In this document: in pieces, positions 18,035 through 26,936 of the stretch
Numbering within the stretch: position 1 is the stretch's first letter
How the letters are laid out: every line of letters starts with the position of its first letter
Source of the DNA: Caryophanales bacterium UBA6865
Lineage (GTDB): Bacteria > Bacillota_I > Bacilli_A > RFN20 > CAG-826
Length of the DNA: 64,000 nt
Assembly (NCBI GenBank): GCA_002449265.1
Contig: DKCV01000016.1
Coordinates: 1-64,000, forward strand
Direction of reading: 5' to 3'
Made by a program: the position numbers and the translations under genes
The notes under the pieces: generated by a model
Told to the model about the DNA's origin: nothing
Databases searched by the model: none
The model's input: the letters and a program-made list of their open reading frames with translations, nothing else

Positions 18035-18253
18035 GTGAAATATTATCTTTTCGTATTTATTATTTGTTTGAGGACACCTTTAACGGGATGTAAATCAAAA
18101 ATAGCGGACTTTGAGGGCCCACTATCATTGTCTTTTATGAAAGTTTCTATTCCAACAAATAGGAACGATAACATTTATGAATCAAGCATTATTAAGGGTA
18201 AAGTAGAATCCGCCTTTGAGAATCCCTGCAAATCTTACTTTGATTTTGCCTAG
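18035..18253 (+). CDS. Doubtful short lipoprotein-like ORF
   Basis: A 72-codon frame starting at GTG. It begins with a hydrophobic segment (YYLFVFIICL) and LTGC, which resembles a lipobox. The last 24 codons overlap the 3' end of the minus-strand gene at 18182, and no Shine-Dalgarno is visible. It may be the remnant of a lipoprotein gene rather than a functional one. Confidence 0.2.
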   Translation: MKYYLFVFIICLRTPLTGCKSKIADFEGPLSLSFMKVSIPTNRNDNIYESSIIKGKVESAFENPCKSYFDFA

Positions 18254-20473
18254 ATTATATTCTTCAGCGCCGGGTAAAGATGGCGTTTCAGCCTTTTTAA
18301 ATCCTTTTTTAAGGAGCGCTTGTCGATACATTTGATAGAAATCAGCGTCAATCCCTGCTGTGGTCTTATTCGATAATTGAATTTGATCGCTTATCGAATA
18401 ATCGCTTTGCCATTGCTTATAAGTTTCTTCTAAATATAGATAAGGGATATTTTTTGCTTCTTCGCCATAGAACGATTCAAAGTTAGTGGCGATTGTTTCA
18501 TCCTCATTCGCCCAAGAAGTCGGCTCTTCAAAAGCGGGTAAAGACAATAAAGTGCTTTTAGCGCCTTCTTGTAAAGAAACATTATCATATTTGAATGTCA
18601 CTTCTTCCTCTCGCGAGTTGATGATGTCCCAGTCATAAGTGAATGTGACTTTACTGAGTAATCCATCATCGCCTAAATTGAATTTTGCAGTTTCAGGGAA
18701 CATAAGCGAGGCGTTGTAATTAAGCGGTAACCCTTTGCTCACGTAAGAAAGCGTGTGATCACGAAGGACGTATGTCTTATCGTCTTTCTTTTCAAATAAC
18801 GCACTGGAAATATTGTGTGGACTAACGGAAGTGATATCTCCTTCTTTGCTATCTGAGCGAGGATAATAATTCCCGTCTTCCGTCATAATGAAAGATTGGA
18901 TGCCATTGTCCTTTTGGTAGTAGCCAGTGGCAGTTACTTTCTTTCCGCCGAATGTTGTTGTAGTTTCTTCATCATAATAAACCCTATCCGTGTAAGTAAT
19001 GATTTCATGAGGAGAAGTGGCCAATGCGTCCTTGAAAGATATTTGATAAGGTTTAGAGCCATCAAAAGCAGCGAAAGCTTGGTCAAGCTCTGGTATTTTT
19101 AATGAATCCGATAAATCCGTTAAGGTAGTGAAATCACTCTTCTCAACTAATTCGCAATTTAAGATATAACGGTAAACAAAAGAATCGACGCCGTTATCGT
19201 ATTTTGAAAGAGGGAATTCAAAACGGGCTCCATTTACTTGCTTATTTTCGTCAAGGGTAAGATACATTCTTTCTGGGACGCCTTTAATATCCATTTGACC
19301 AAAGAAATCCTTTGGTCGATTGGCTAAGCGACCATAGTAAACGTATTCGCCATTCTCTAATCGGTAACACTCTTTTTCTTCTAGAAGTTTTGCCTTTAAA
19401 TCAGGAACAAGATCATTCCAATCAAGGTATTTTTCGTAAAGCTTCTCTGTGACTTTTCCCGTCTCGTCATAACCAACTTCATAAGCGTAACCATATTCGT
19501 GACGAGTAATGATATCGCTAGTGGTGGTCTCTGTTTCGGGATCAATCGTCATGATTTCAGCTTTGTTTTTGCTTAGCAAAAGCTCTGAAGCGAGATTAAC
19601 GCCTTGGTCAGTTCCATCAATATAGACATGAGCTTCGTTATGAAGCTTAATCCGCTCGTTATTATCTAAATCAAAGCGAGATAGAGTATCAGACGTCAGG
19701 ATAGTTTTGCCAATGGAATAATGTTCGGCGACATATTTATCCAAAGTCGGATGCGTGGCCTGGCCGATATTGCTAATAAGAGTTTGGGTACCATAAAGAT
19801 TTGTGTATTTTTCTCCGGTCTTTCCCATAAGATTAAAGCCAAAAGAAGTACCCTGTTTATAGAAACTGACACGTAGAATTTGCTTTAATGATTCATCATC
19901 AGTATAACCAATCGACGCGCTGAATAGCTTGACTACGTAGCGGTTCTCGCTATAGGTAACACCATTACTTTCCGTAATAAAGCTTGAGACATCAATCTTG
20001 TTTTTGTAGTCTGTCTCATAAGCAGGGAAAACATATAAGCTAGAAAGATCGTTCACGTAAGTAAGCTTTCCGTTTGGGTAAGAATACTTCGGTGCGCCTA
20101 GTTTTACGTCTTCGTTTTCTAAGGTAAAAGAATAGACGATGCTATCGCCATATTGCTTATCGAAAGATTCTTTTAATACATAGCCATAGCCTAAGAAGGT
20201 ATTGTAGTAATACCCCTTAGTTAGCCATTCATGATATTCACTTGACGTTTTTATCGCGGATTGAATTTCATAACTAGAAGCCTTCGACAATTTTTTGAGC
20301 ATCGTGAAAGCCTCTTGCGGCGTGACGTTCTCTTTCTTTATTTCTGGCGTGGGAGTTGGGATAGGGGTAACGCTTATATCGGGGTTATCACTAGTGGAAG
20401 GAAGACTAGACCCTTGGCCACATGAAGCGAGGAAGAAACTGGTGGCGAGAAGAATTAAAATCTTGTTTTTCAT
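18182..20473 (-). CDS. Large lipoprotein, NYT/IGTT-type with a PY-GF C-terminal module
   Basis: A 763-residue predicted lipoprotein with lipobox LASC (Cys18) and a Pro/Thr tether. It has two or three copies of the lineage module: 'SSYEIQSAIKTS' opening, 'KGYYYNTFLGYGYV', then 'SNIGQATHPTLDKYVAEH' closing. Later repeats carry 'DGTDQGVN' and 'TYVLRDHTLSY'. The C-terminus begins 'IPYLYLEETY' and contains 'YRQALLKKGF', as in 9747 and 45254. The whole protein is laid out like 45254-47785 ('DKQYGDSIVYSF' versus 'NKDYGDKLVYSF'), so these are paralogues. It begins 2 bp after the preceding gene's stop, which suggests translational coupling. Function unknown. Confidence 0.84.
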   Translation of the reverse strand: MKNKILILLATSFFLASCGQGSSLPSTSDNPDISVTPIPTPTPEIKKENVTPQEAFTMLKKLSKASSYEIQSAIKTSSEYHEWLTKGYYYNTFLGYGYVLKESFDKQYGDSIVYSFTLENEDVKLGAPKYSYPNGKLTYVNDLSSLYVFPAYETDYKNKIDVSSFITESNGVTYSENRYVVKLFSASIGYTDDESLKQILRVSFYKQGTSFGFNLMGKTGEKYTNLYGTQTLISNIGQATHPTLDKYVAEHYSIGKTILTSDTLSRFDLDNNERIKLHNEAHVYIDGTDQGVNLASELLLSKNKAEIMTIDPETETTTSDIITRHEYGYAYEVGYDETGKVTEKLYEKYLDWNDLVPDLKAKLLEEKECYRLENGEYVYYGRLANRPKDFFGQMDIKGVPERMYLTLDENKQVNGARFEFPLSKYDNGVDSFVYRYILNCELVEKSDFTTLTDLSDSLKIPELDQAFAAFDGSKPYQISFKDALATSPHEIITYTDRVYYDEETTTTFGGKKVTATGYYQKDNGIQSFIMTEDGNYYPRSDSKEGDITSVSPHNISSALFEKKDDKTYVLRDHTLSYVSKGLPLNYNASLMFPETAKFNLGDDGLLSKVTFTYDWDIINSREEEVTFKYDNVSLQEGAKSTLLSLPAFEEPTSWANEDETIATNFESFYGEEAKNIPYLYLEETYKQWQSDYSISDQIQLSNKTTAGIDADFYQMYRQALLKKGFKKAETPSLPGAEEYNLGKIKVRFAGILKGGFYFTLNNA

Positions 20474-20475
20474 TT

Positions 20476-22041
20476 TTATCTTGGATCAACACTAATGGTA
20501 ATTGCGGCTTGGCCATCTTCTAGGATTCCATCCCGGTCCTCATCGTATACCTCTACGATTTTTCCATCATAGGCATATATATGATAATGCGAAAAGTCGC
20601 TCATGCTGCCCATAGGATAAAAATCGTAACTATCCATATATTCTTCTAGTTCGCTCCTGCCTGACCCTAAGAGTTCTTCATGCCCTGCGTTTTTCATCAC
20701 CATAGCATATATGGTAGTTAAATCAGCCGCTTCGCTCTCGCTTTTACTTGTGAAGGTGAGTGTTAGTGTTTGCGCGTTTTCAGTGTAATCGTCGCTCCAC
20801 TCATAACCAGAATCCCAATAAGGCAAAACAAAATCATTGCCAAAGATTGTTTTGATGTGTTCATCGATTGCTGGATACTCACTCGCCCATGTCTTCTCTT
20901 GCGTGATTTTAGAAATATCCACTGGCAATGTGGTTTTTCCAATATCACTCCATTCAAAGCTAGTGGTTTTGCCGCCATTCTCAAGAGTCAAGACCAAGGT
21001 CTTTTTATCGTCGCTTAGCGCTAGAGATTGTATATCGGCATTTTGGTAATATGACGATAGAGTCGCGAATTGTAGATGTGCTAATACATCATCTTCATCA
21101 ACAAGCGGAGAAACGGAACCGTTAATTATGACTTCGCTTGCAAAATCATAGTCAGGGAGCAAGGAAGAGAATGTATCGGTTGATGATCCATCCTCTGCAA
21201 TTTCATCACCAGATACGAGAACCGCGTCATAGCCAGTCTCGCTCCTTATGAATCCTTTAGATGAAGCGCCCTCCGTAATTAAAAGACGATCACTATTGAC
21301 GTAGAGAGTATCTTTTACGGTTTCGCCTTCTTTGACTTTGACCGTGTAGTTTCCCTCTTTCAATGAATCTAAGGCCTTTTTTAGCACTTTAGAAGCGTCT
21401 GTTTCAGGAAGAGTACCAAGTTTTGTTTCTTGATATGAGGATGGTTCCGTGAAAGTAGCAGTGAGAGTGGCAAGAGTGCCCTCAACATCTTTTAGCGTCA
21501 TAGCCAAGGCGACACTCTCATTAAAACTAATTGAGCCTGTTGCCTCAGTGATTTCTTTAATCGGAGCGTTTTTAAGGAGCAGCTTCACAAATGACTTCCC
21601 TAAGTCGTTTAGTGCGTTATTTGTGGCTAAATCCACTTCGTTTTCATTTGCGTGGTCGGCGGCTAAGTTAACAAAAGCATTCGGGAATGCTTCGTCGAAT
21701 TGTTCTCCGAGGACGGTTTCAGTCGACTTCTCGTTATGCTCGTCAAGTGTAGCGAGATTCACCCCCCCATTACTATCCTTCTCGAAAAATTGCCCTTTTG
21801 CGTCCACTGAGATATAAGAAACGTGATCGGAAGCGTAGTCGATAGTATAATCTCCATCAACATTCGTAGTCCCTTTCTTGATGGAGGCATTCACTTTCGC
21901 GTTAAATTTCTCTGCAAAATCGCTCGCTTTTAGGCTCTCCTCGCTTGTCCCAATAGGCGTAGAGGCGCTCGAATCGTTTTCACCACAGCTTGTGAGAATT
22001 GTTAGTGCACCTAGAGCGATGATTAAGTTACGTTTTTTCAT
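20476..22041 (-). CDS. Lipoprotein, NYT/IGTT-type with a PY-GF C-terminal module
   Basis: A 521-residue predicted lipoprotein with lipobox LTSC (Cys19). The second half opens with 'LKEGNYTVKVKEG' and closes with 'WSDIGKTTLP', one of the clearest instances of the module shared across the window. The C-terminal module starts 'LPYWDSGY' and has 'YAMVMKNAGH' in place of the usual GF. The start follows AAAGGA, with its promoter at 22077-22104. It is first in an operon with 18182-20473. Very acidic; no catalytic motif was recognised. Confidence 0.84.
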   Translation of the reverse strand: MKKRNLIIALGALTILTSCGENDSSASTPIGTSEESLKASDFAEKFNAKVNASIKKGTTNVDGDYTIDYASDHVSYISVDAKGQFFEKDSNGGVNLATLDEHNEKSTETVLGEQFDEAFPNAFVNLAADHANENEVDLATNNALNDLGKSFVKLLLKNAPIKEITEATGSISFNESVALAMTLKDVEGTLATLTATFTEPSSYQETKLGTLPETDASKVLKKALDSLKEGNYTVKVKEGETVKDTLYVNSDRLLITEGASSKGFIRSETGYDAVLVSGDEIAEDGSSTDTFSSLLPDYDFASEVIINGSVSPLVDEDDVLAHLQFATLSSYYQNADIQSLALSDDKKTLVLTLENGGKTTSFEWSDIGKTTLPVDISKITQEKTWASEYPAIDEHIKTIFGNDFVLPYWDSGYEWSDDYTENAQTLTLTFTSKSESEAADLTTIYAMVMKNAGHEELLGSGRSELEEYMDSYDFYPMGSMSDFSHYHIYAYDGKIVEVYDEDRDGILEDGQAAITISVDPR

Positions 22042-22076
22042 AAATTAGATGGTCCTTTCTTATCAATTTGAAACGG

Positions 22077-22104
22077 ATTGTAAGAAGGATTTCGCTCTTT
22101 TCAA
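22077..22104 (-). promoter_or_regulatory. Promoter of the 20476/18182 operon
   Basis: On the minus strand, TTGAAA (22099-22104), a 16-bp spacer and TACAAT (22077-22082). It is identical in both boxes and spacing to the promoter at 6003-6030 but lacks the Fur-like palindrome. Confidence 0.6.
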
Positions 22105-22164
22105 TGTTTATTTTCTTTTTTCACTAAATTTTCATGTTGGCTCGCTTGATAAGCGCCCAAAGCA

Positions 22165-24471
22165 TTACCAAATATTCAAAGAGTCCTCGTTTGATAGATA
22201 CATATAATCGTTTTCTTTGACTTGATAGGTTTCTAAGAATTTCGTTGAATTCATGAATAACGGGTTGACTCTTCCCTTTCCGATAGGGTGTTCATCGCCC
22301 CTCAAATAAGAGTAGTAGTATGGCAAATCCACATAGTAGAGATTATTTCTCGCTAAGCGGGAAAAGAACTTTTTGTAATCAAAATTCTTTTGCTGCTCGC
22401 TATAGTCAGTGACGATATTTAAGCCTCCTAAATCAGCAATCGCCTCATTGACCTTGATCGCTCCGTTCTCTTTAAAGCCAGGCACTTCTTCAAAATTACT
22501 ATAAAACGTTGATACTTTTTCGCTTTTTGTTTGGAATGTTTCTAGGTTTTGTCTACCTAGCCAATCCTTGCTGAAATTACAATTTTCATCGTACATTAAT
22601 CCGTTTTCATCGAAGCTATGAACGATTTCGTGACTTAACGGGAAAGCAAAATCCGCGAATAAATCTTCTATTGATAAAGAAAAGGCGTTTTCTTTTGAAA
22701 AAAGATAGCCAAGAGTTAGGCAAACGGCGTTATTGCTTATGTCGTTAAAGGCGTTAGCCTCTAACGGATTTAAGGAATATAAATAAGGGTTGAAAGGAGA
22801 TTCGTTTAGGCTATTTTTGATGGAGACCATCATCTTTTGACGATAGATGTTCATATTGCGGTAAAGAGAATCTTCCTCGTATTCATGCGTCGGGAATAGA
22901 TAAACGTTATCTTCTAGGTCCTTATCGAAAATAACTGCGTCCATGTTCTTAAGCTTTTGCTTTGCTTTTTCTTTCCCCACTTCATCTAACCAAGCACTTG
23001 TGTCTAGGCGTTTTTCGAACGTTATCTTCAAATTTTTAAAAAGTCCGTTTAGTGTGCTGTAGTTTTTTTGATATTCTTCGCTATTTCGATAGGAACTCGC
23101 AACCTCGTTTGCGATATAGGGGATAACGTAGCTATAAAAGGATTCTTCGCTATCAACGTCACCATATATACCAAGTGCTTTCTGCTTATTTTTTGGTAAG
23201 CAAGAGGAATAATTGAGCCCGTATAAATAAAGCAAATACGCTTTGCTGTCGTTTAATCGATCTTCTTTTGACAAAGCTTCGATTAAAGCATCGTATTCAG
23301 AAGCATAGTAGACGAATATTTTGCTGACATCGTACCCCTTTTCCTCATATAGCTCTTTTAAAGAAAAGCATCCATTTATCGAAGCGGAGTCATCAATTGG
23401 TTTATTAGTAATGATTTCATTCCCTTGCTGATCCACTTTTATCTTATTTCGCAAGCAAGAGAAATACGTGCTTAGAAAAGAGCGAAGATTAGAGGCATAC
23501 TCGCTTGCATTGACGGCGTCTAACACTTTTAAAGCGCTCGTTAAGAAAGATATATCATTGAGGCATGTCTCTTTATAAGAATAAGGATAGGCGTAGCGGT
23601 TCGCTAGATAGACGGCGTTATTTCCGTTTTGGCGCGCCACCGATAAAAAGGGAGCGAGCACGCTAGAATGGCTTTGATTGAAGTCAGTGCGAAGCTGCGA
23701 GCAAAGATCAAGCAAGCTACTAGCATTTTTGATGTTATCGATTGCCGTTTTCAAGCCGCTATAGTCGCTCTCTTTTATGGCTTCATTATTGTATGAGGCC
23801 AAAAAGGAATCGATCCTCTTTTTGTTATCGTCTTTTATCGATGCGATGAACTCTTTCACGTTTTCCACAAGGGCTTTCGTGCTAACGAGGTTACTTCGCT
23901 GCGTTATGTTCGTGGAAAACAGTTCGTCGTGATTGATATAGCTATAAAAGTCATCCTCTGGGCTTTTGCCTATATAGCCTTGAATCCGCTCCAAAATTGT
24001 TCTTAGCTCTTCGCTATTAGCTTTCTCTTCGGCCGGAAAATAATAGTAGCGGGAAGAAGCGTCACTACCTTCTTTGGGGAAAAATAACGATCTGTTCTTG
24101 AAATAAGCGATTGCTTCTTGCACATCTTTCGGCAATTCTTCATAGTTTTTGATTGGGTATAAGTCATTATCTTCGTATTGATGATAACTCTCGTAATAGG
24201 GGCTAGGCTCCTCTAAAGAGGGGAACGCCTTTCGTAAAGCGACTATCATGGTTTTATAGGTAAATTCTTCCTCCCCTTTTAACCCGAGCGAAGACAATAA
24301 CCCGTTTGTGGTTATGGAGGGATCGTTTTTGCTAGCGACTCGCGCGATTTCTTTCACCATGGAGTAAGACTCTCCAATTGGTTCGCTGCTACTAGTGGTA
24401 GATGGAGAACAAGAAAATAGAAGCCCAATTAACACCACGAAAGCAAAAATCGATAAATTTCTTTTTTTCAT
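22165..24471 (-). CDS. M13 (neprilysin/PepO-type) zinc peptidase lipoprotein
   Basis: A 768-residue lipid-anchored metallopeptidase of family M13, which cleaves short peptides outside the membrane. The lipobox ends LFSC (Cys21). The zinc site is HEIVH (about 614-618) followed by SFDENG. The third ligand is Glu676 in NEAIADLGG, the M13 signature. The C-terminus ends LNIW, keeping the family's last Trp but not the usual Cys. At 768 residues it is somewhat longer than typical bacterial PepO. The open frame extends to 24540, but ATG 24471 follows AAAAGGAGA and gives a proper signal peptide. It probably feeds peptides to the Opp importer; that link is inference. Confidence 0.92.
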   Translation of the reverse strand: MKKRNLSIFAFVVLIGLLFSCSPSTTSSSEPIGESYSMVKEIARVASKNDPSITTNGLLSSLGLKGEEEFTYKTMIVALRKAFPSLEEPSPYYESYHQYEDNDLYPIKNYEELPKDVQEAIAYFKNRSLFFPKEGSDASSRYYYFPAEEKANSEELRTILERIQGYIGKSPEDDFYSYINHDELFSTNITQRSNLVSTKALVENVKEFIASIKDDNKKRIDSFLASYNNEAIKESDYSGLKTAIDNIKNASSLLDLCSQLRTDFNQSHSSVLAPFLSVARQNGNNAVYLANRYAYPYSYKETCLNDISFLTSALKVLDAVNASEYASNLRSFLSTYFSCLRNKIKVDQQGNEIITNKPIDDSASINGCFSLKELYEEKGYDVSKIFVYYASEYDALIEALSKEDRLNDSKAYLLYLYGLNYSSCLPKNKQKALGIYGDVDSEESFYSYVIPYIANEVASSYRNSEEYQKNYSTLNGLFKNLKITFEKRLDTSAWLDEVGKEKAKQKLKNMDAVIFDKDLEDNVYLFPTHEYEEDSLYRNMNIYRQKMMVSIKNSLNESPFNPYLYSLNPLEANAFNDISNNAVCLTLGYLFSKENAFSLSIEDLFADFAFPLSHEIVHSFDENGLMYDENCNFSKDWLGRQNLETFQTKSEKVSTFYSNFEEVPGFKENGAIKVNEAIADLGGLNIVTDYSEQQKNFDYKKFFSRLARNNLYYVDLPYYYSYLRGDEHPIGKGRVNPLFMNSTKFLETYQVKENDYMYLSNEDSLNIW

Positions 24472-24540
24472 AAATAATGCGTCTCCTTTTACTGTTAGCG
24501 TGCCTCTTTCGCCTAGAAATGATGTAACCGTATAGAACAA

Positions 24541-24937
24541 AAGGCAAAAGAATTTTTGAATAAGGGGTATAGTTTCTGAGCGCTAAATAGCGATGGAAAT
24601 TGAGCGCGTTTTCCTGATTTCTAGATTATCTCGAAAAGGGTTATGAAGATAGTTCCAATTGAGTTCAGCCGTCTGCTTCTAGATTAATTTTTAATTAATT
24701 TAATTAAATGATTCACGAATGTTTTCATATATTGGATAAAAAGTGTGTCAAAAAATAAAGGATTAATTTCAAATATATTTATTGATTTTCTTTAGAAAGA
24801 TGCTTGTCATAAAACACTAATTTATCATGTTTCGTTATTTGAAAATAGAAAGAAAATAATAATATTTACAAATAAATAAAAATTATGTTAAAGACTATTG
24901 ATAAAATATAAACAAAAAGATTTATTCAAAATAATTA
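24541..24937. other. AT-rich spacer between divergent genes
   Basis: No gene, RNA or clear repeat is seen in this very AT-rich stretch. It separates the minus-strand M13 gene from the plus-strand promoter at 24938. Confidence 0.5.
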
Positions 24938-24965
24938 TTGACAATATTTCAGACAATTTTAATTT
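24938..24965 (+). promoter_or_regulatory. Promoter of the 25056-34504 lipoprotein operon
   Basis: TTGACA (24938-24943), a 16-bp spacer and TAATTT (24960-24965). It matches the promoter at 293-320 at both ends. The transcript would start near 24972 and carry a leader of roughly 85 nt. Confidence 0.6.
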
Positions 24966-24982
24966 CTTTAAACATAAAATTG

Positions 24983-25058
24983 AAAGGAGGTAAATCGCCT
25001 TATTCTCTCTTTGTTTCAAAGAGAATGAATACTTGAATAAGGCAAGCGATTGATTATG
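24983..25058 (+). promoter_or_regulatory. Structured leader bridging Shine-Dalgarno and start codon
   Basis: The Shine-Dalgarno AAAGGAGG (24983-24990) is 65 bp before the first plausible ATG (25056). Between them GCCTTATTC (24997-25005) pairs with GAATAAGGC (25035-25043), TCTCTTTG (25006-25013) pairs with CAAAGAGA (25017-25024), and AATC (24993-24996) can pair with GATT (25048-25051). Folded, only about 6 unpaired bases remain between Shine-Dalgarno and ATG, which is normal spacing. The hairpin may be needed for translation or may act as a switch. Confidence 0.65.
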
Positions 25059-26924
25059 AAAAAGAGATTATTAATTTTATCAGTCGTTGGTGTTTCTCTA
25101 TTGTTCAGCTGCGGTAATAGCAAAGCTGGTTCTGATAGTAACTTGACAAGTGATACTAGCCAAACCGAAACATTCAGCAAACCGGCAGCGGAAGAGAAAA
25201 CGCAAATCTACCAAAAACGCGCATTCCCGGTTCTGCGTAGGGGGATGACGATCAAGCTTGATGAATTCTTTGGAGTCGTGCCTGGGAAAAACGAAGACCA
25301 GAATGCGATGGCGCTAAAAGCGTATATGGTGAAATCCTCATCCGAAAATTACGTTGGCTATTTAACGGGTGGAGATGGAAAAAGCCTCGATCTTCTCTTT
25401 GTGCGTCCAGGCGATGTGACGATTAACCTTTACGCGAATGGGATCTATAAAACCATCACTCTTAACGTTGAGGAAAACGAAGAATGTGAAAGCCTCGTTG
25501 GGGCACTTAGTAAAATCAAGACTAACTACACGGCAACGCAATTTAAATACAACGATGACGGGGAGAAAGTAGTTGCCCAAAAAGTGTATCGCTCTTCGAA
25601 TTACATTTATGGCGCTACGACGAAAAACGGGTACTTATTATCGAAAAAAGATGACAATATCTACTCTTTCTCATTACCAAGCGTTGAAAGTGACGAACTC
25701 GATATCGATATGTCTCCGCAAGGGGATAAAGCCGACTATAACGGTACGTTCGTATCCCTTGATGCAACAGCCGATAATTCTTATTGGCAGTACAGCGCAC
25801 TTTTCCAAAATAGTGCATCGCTAAAGAAATTCAAATATGCTTTCGTTGCTTCTAGCTCATTGACCAAGCGCTTATTCAAGTCACTCTTTTTGATGAATGA
25901 TAGCTACGAAGACTCTTCCCCTTATCTCATGTTTGCAAGCTATCAAAACAACGAACTATCGTTCTTGCCGGTTCTTGCTAATAGCGATGGGACAAAGCTG
26001 AGCTATATGTACGAATTCACCATTTCTAGCGTTGATTCGACTCGTGTAGCCTCTTTAGATGATTATGTTGACCAATACAAAGCGCCGACGCCGACTGATG
26101 TGAGTCAGATTCGAAACGCGATTAAATACATGAGCGGACTCGTGAATTGGACGCTCGACGCAAAATTATCCTACATCGGCGAAGATGGGAAGAAACTATC
26201 AAGCCGCAGTCCTTATATGAACATTTTCAAAGGTGGTAACAAGGTGGCTGGTCTAAGTGGGTCTCTCCCCGATTTAACTCGGTACGCAGGGATTAAAAAG
26301 ATCACCGAGAAAGCTTATTTTGGAACCCGGTATGGTGGAAGCGAAGTCACTGGATTTCGTCAAGGCGGATTATGGAGCACAAACAACACCACCTATAACT
26401 ACTATGAAACCGAGACCGATAGCGGAGTTTATAAAGTAACTAGAGAAACGATTGAGGCCTCTAGCAGCTCTGGACAATCGAGAAAGTATCCTAATTGGTG
26501 GTCTTATGCGTTTATGCAGCGCCACCTTATCGGGCTCAGTTTGAGCACAACCTCCATCAACAATGCTTTCCCACTTTACGATGAAGGAACTAATACCTTT
26601 ACCTTTACTGGCAAAACAGACTCCTCTTATAGCGTGATTATTTCGGTGATTGCGATGTGTTACCACGCGGATATCACCCAATATTCCAATCCTTTCTCCG
26701 ATTTCTTCGTTAAGAATTACGGGACGTTGGATTGGTCTTTCACTTATTCGAACGATAAGGTTCTCACCGGCATGAATATGGTAGTTAAAGTCCGCCTTCC
26801 GAAAGAATATTTCCCTTCTTTTGATCAGGATTACTATTGGGTTATGGATTGCGCTTATAGCGATATCGGGACAACAAGCTTAGATTCGATCATCTCGACG
26901 TTGAGTGTTCCGACGGACTTATAG
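25056..26924 (+). CDS. Large lipoprotein, first gene of a four-gene operon
   Basis: A 622-residue predicted lipoprotein with lipobox LFSC (Cys19). An N-terminal beta region ('LRRGMTIKLDEFFGV' and 'VRPGDVTINLYANG') looks like a cell-wall or Ig-type domain, and the next gene has the same layout ('VKDIQNVTTGTTIDL' and 'IRPGRVNFKI'), so the two are paralogues. Near the C-terminus it has 'CAYSDIGTTSLDS', the closing motif of the lineage module. I chose ATG 25056 over the in-frame TTG at 25050 because it gives a standard MKKR signal peptide and fits the folded leader. Function unknown. Confidence 0.83.
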   Translation: MKKRLLILSVVGVSLLFSCGNSKAGSDSNLTSDTSQTETFSKPAAEEKTQIYQKRAFPVLRRGMTIKLDEFFGVVPGKNEDQNAMALKAYMVKSSSENYVGYLTGGDGKSLDLLFVRPGDVTINLYANGIYKTITLNVEENEECESLVGALSKIKTNYTATQFKYNDDGEKVVAQKVYRSSNYIYGATTKNGYLLSKKDDNIYSFSLPSVESDELDIDMSPQGDKADYNGTFVSLDATADNSYWQYSALFQNSASLKKFKYAFVASSSLTKRLFKSLFLMNDSYEDSSPYLMFASYQNNELSFLPVLANSDGTKLSYMYEFTISSVDSTRVASLDDYVDQYKAPTPTDVSQIRNAIKYMSGLVNWTLDAKLSYIGEDGKKLSSRSPYMNIFKGGNKVAGLSGSLPDLTRYAGIKKITEKAYFGTRYGGSEVTGFRQGGLWSTNNTTYNYYETETDSGVYKVTRETIEASSSSGQSRKYPNWWSYAFMQRHLIGLSLSTTSINNAFPLYDEGTNTFTFTGKTDSSYSVIISVIAMCYHADITQYSNPFSDFFVKNYGTLDWSFTYSNDKVLTGMNMVVKVRLPKEYFPSFDQDYYWVMDCAYSDIGTTSLDSIISTLSVPTDL

Positions 26925-26936
26925 GAGGACAACAAG

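Noticed and set aside
24472..24540. N-terminal extension of the M13 peptidase, and similar extensions at 6003, 34722, 39423-39518 and 44986-45021
   Set aside because: Each would bury the signal peptide or run through the promoter. The downstream ATG has the Shine-Dalgarno and the lipoprotein signal in each case.
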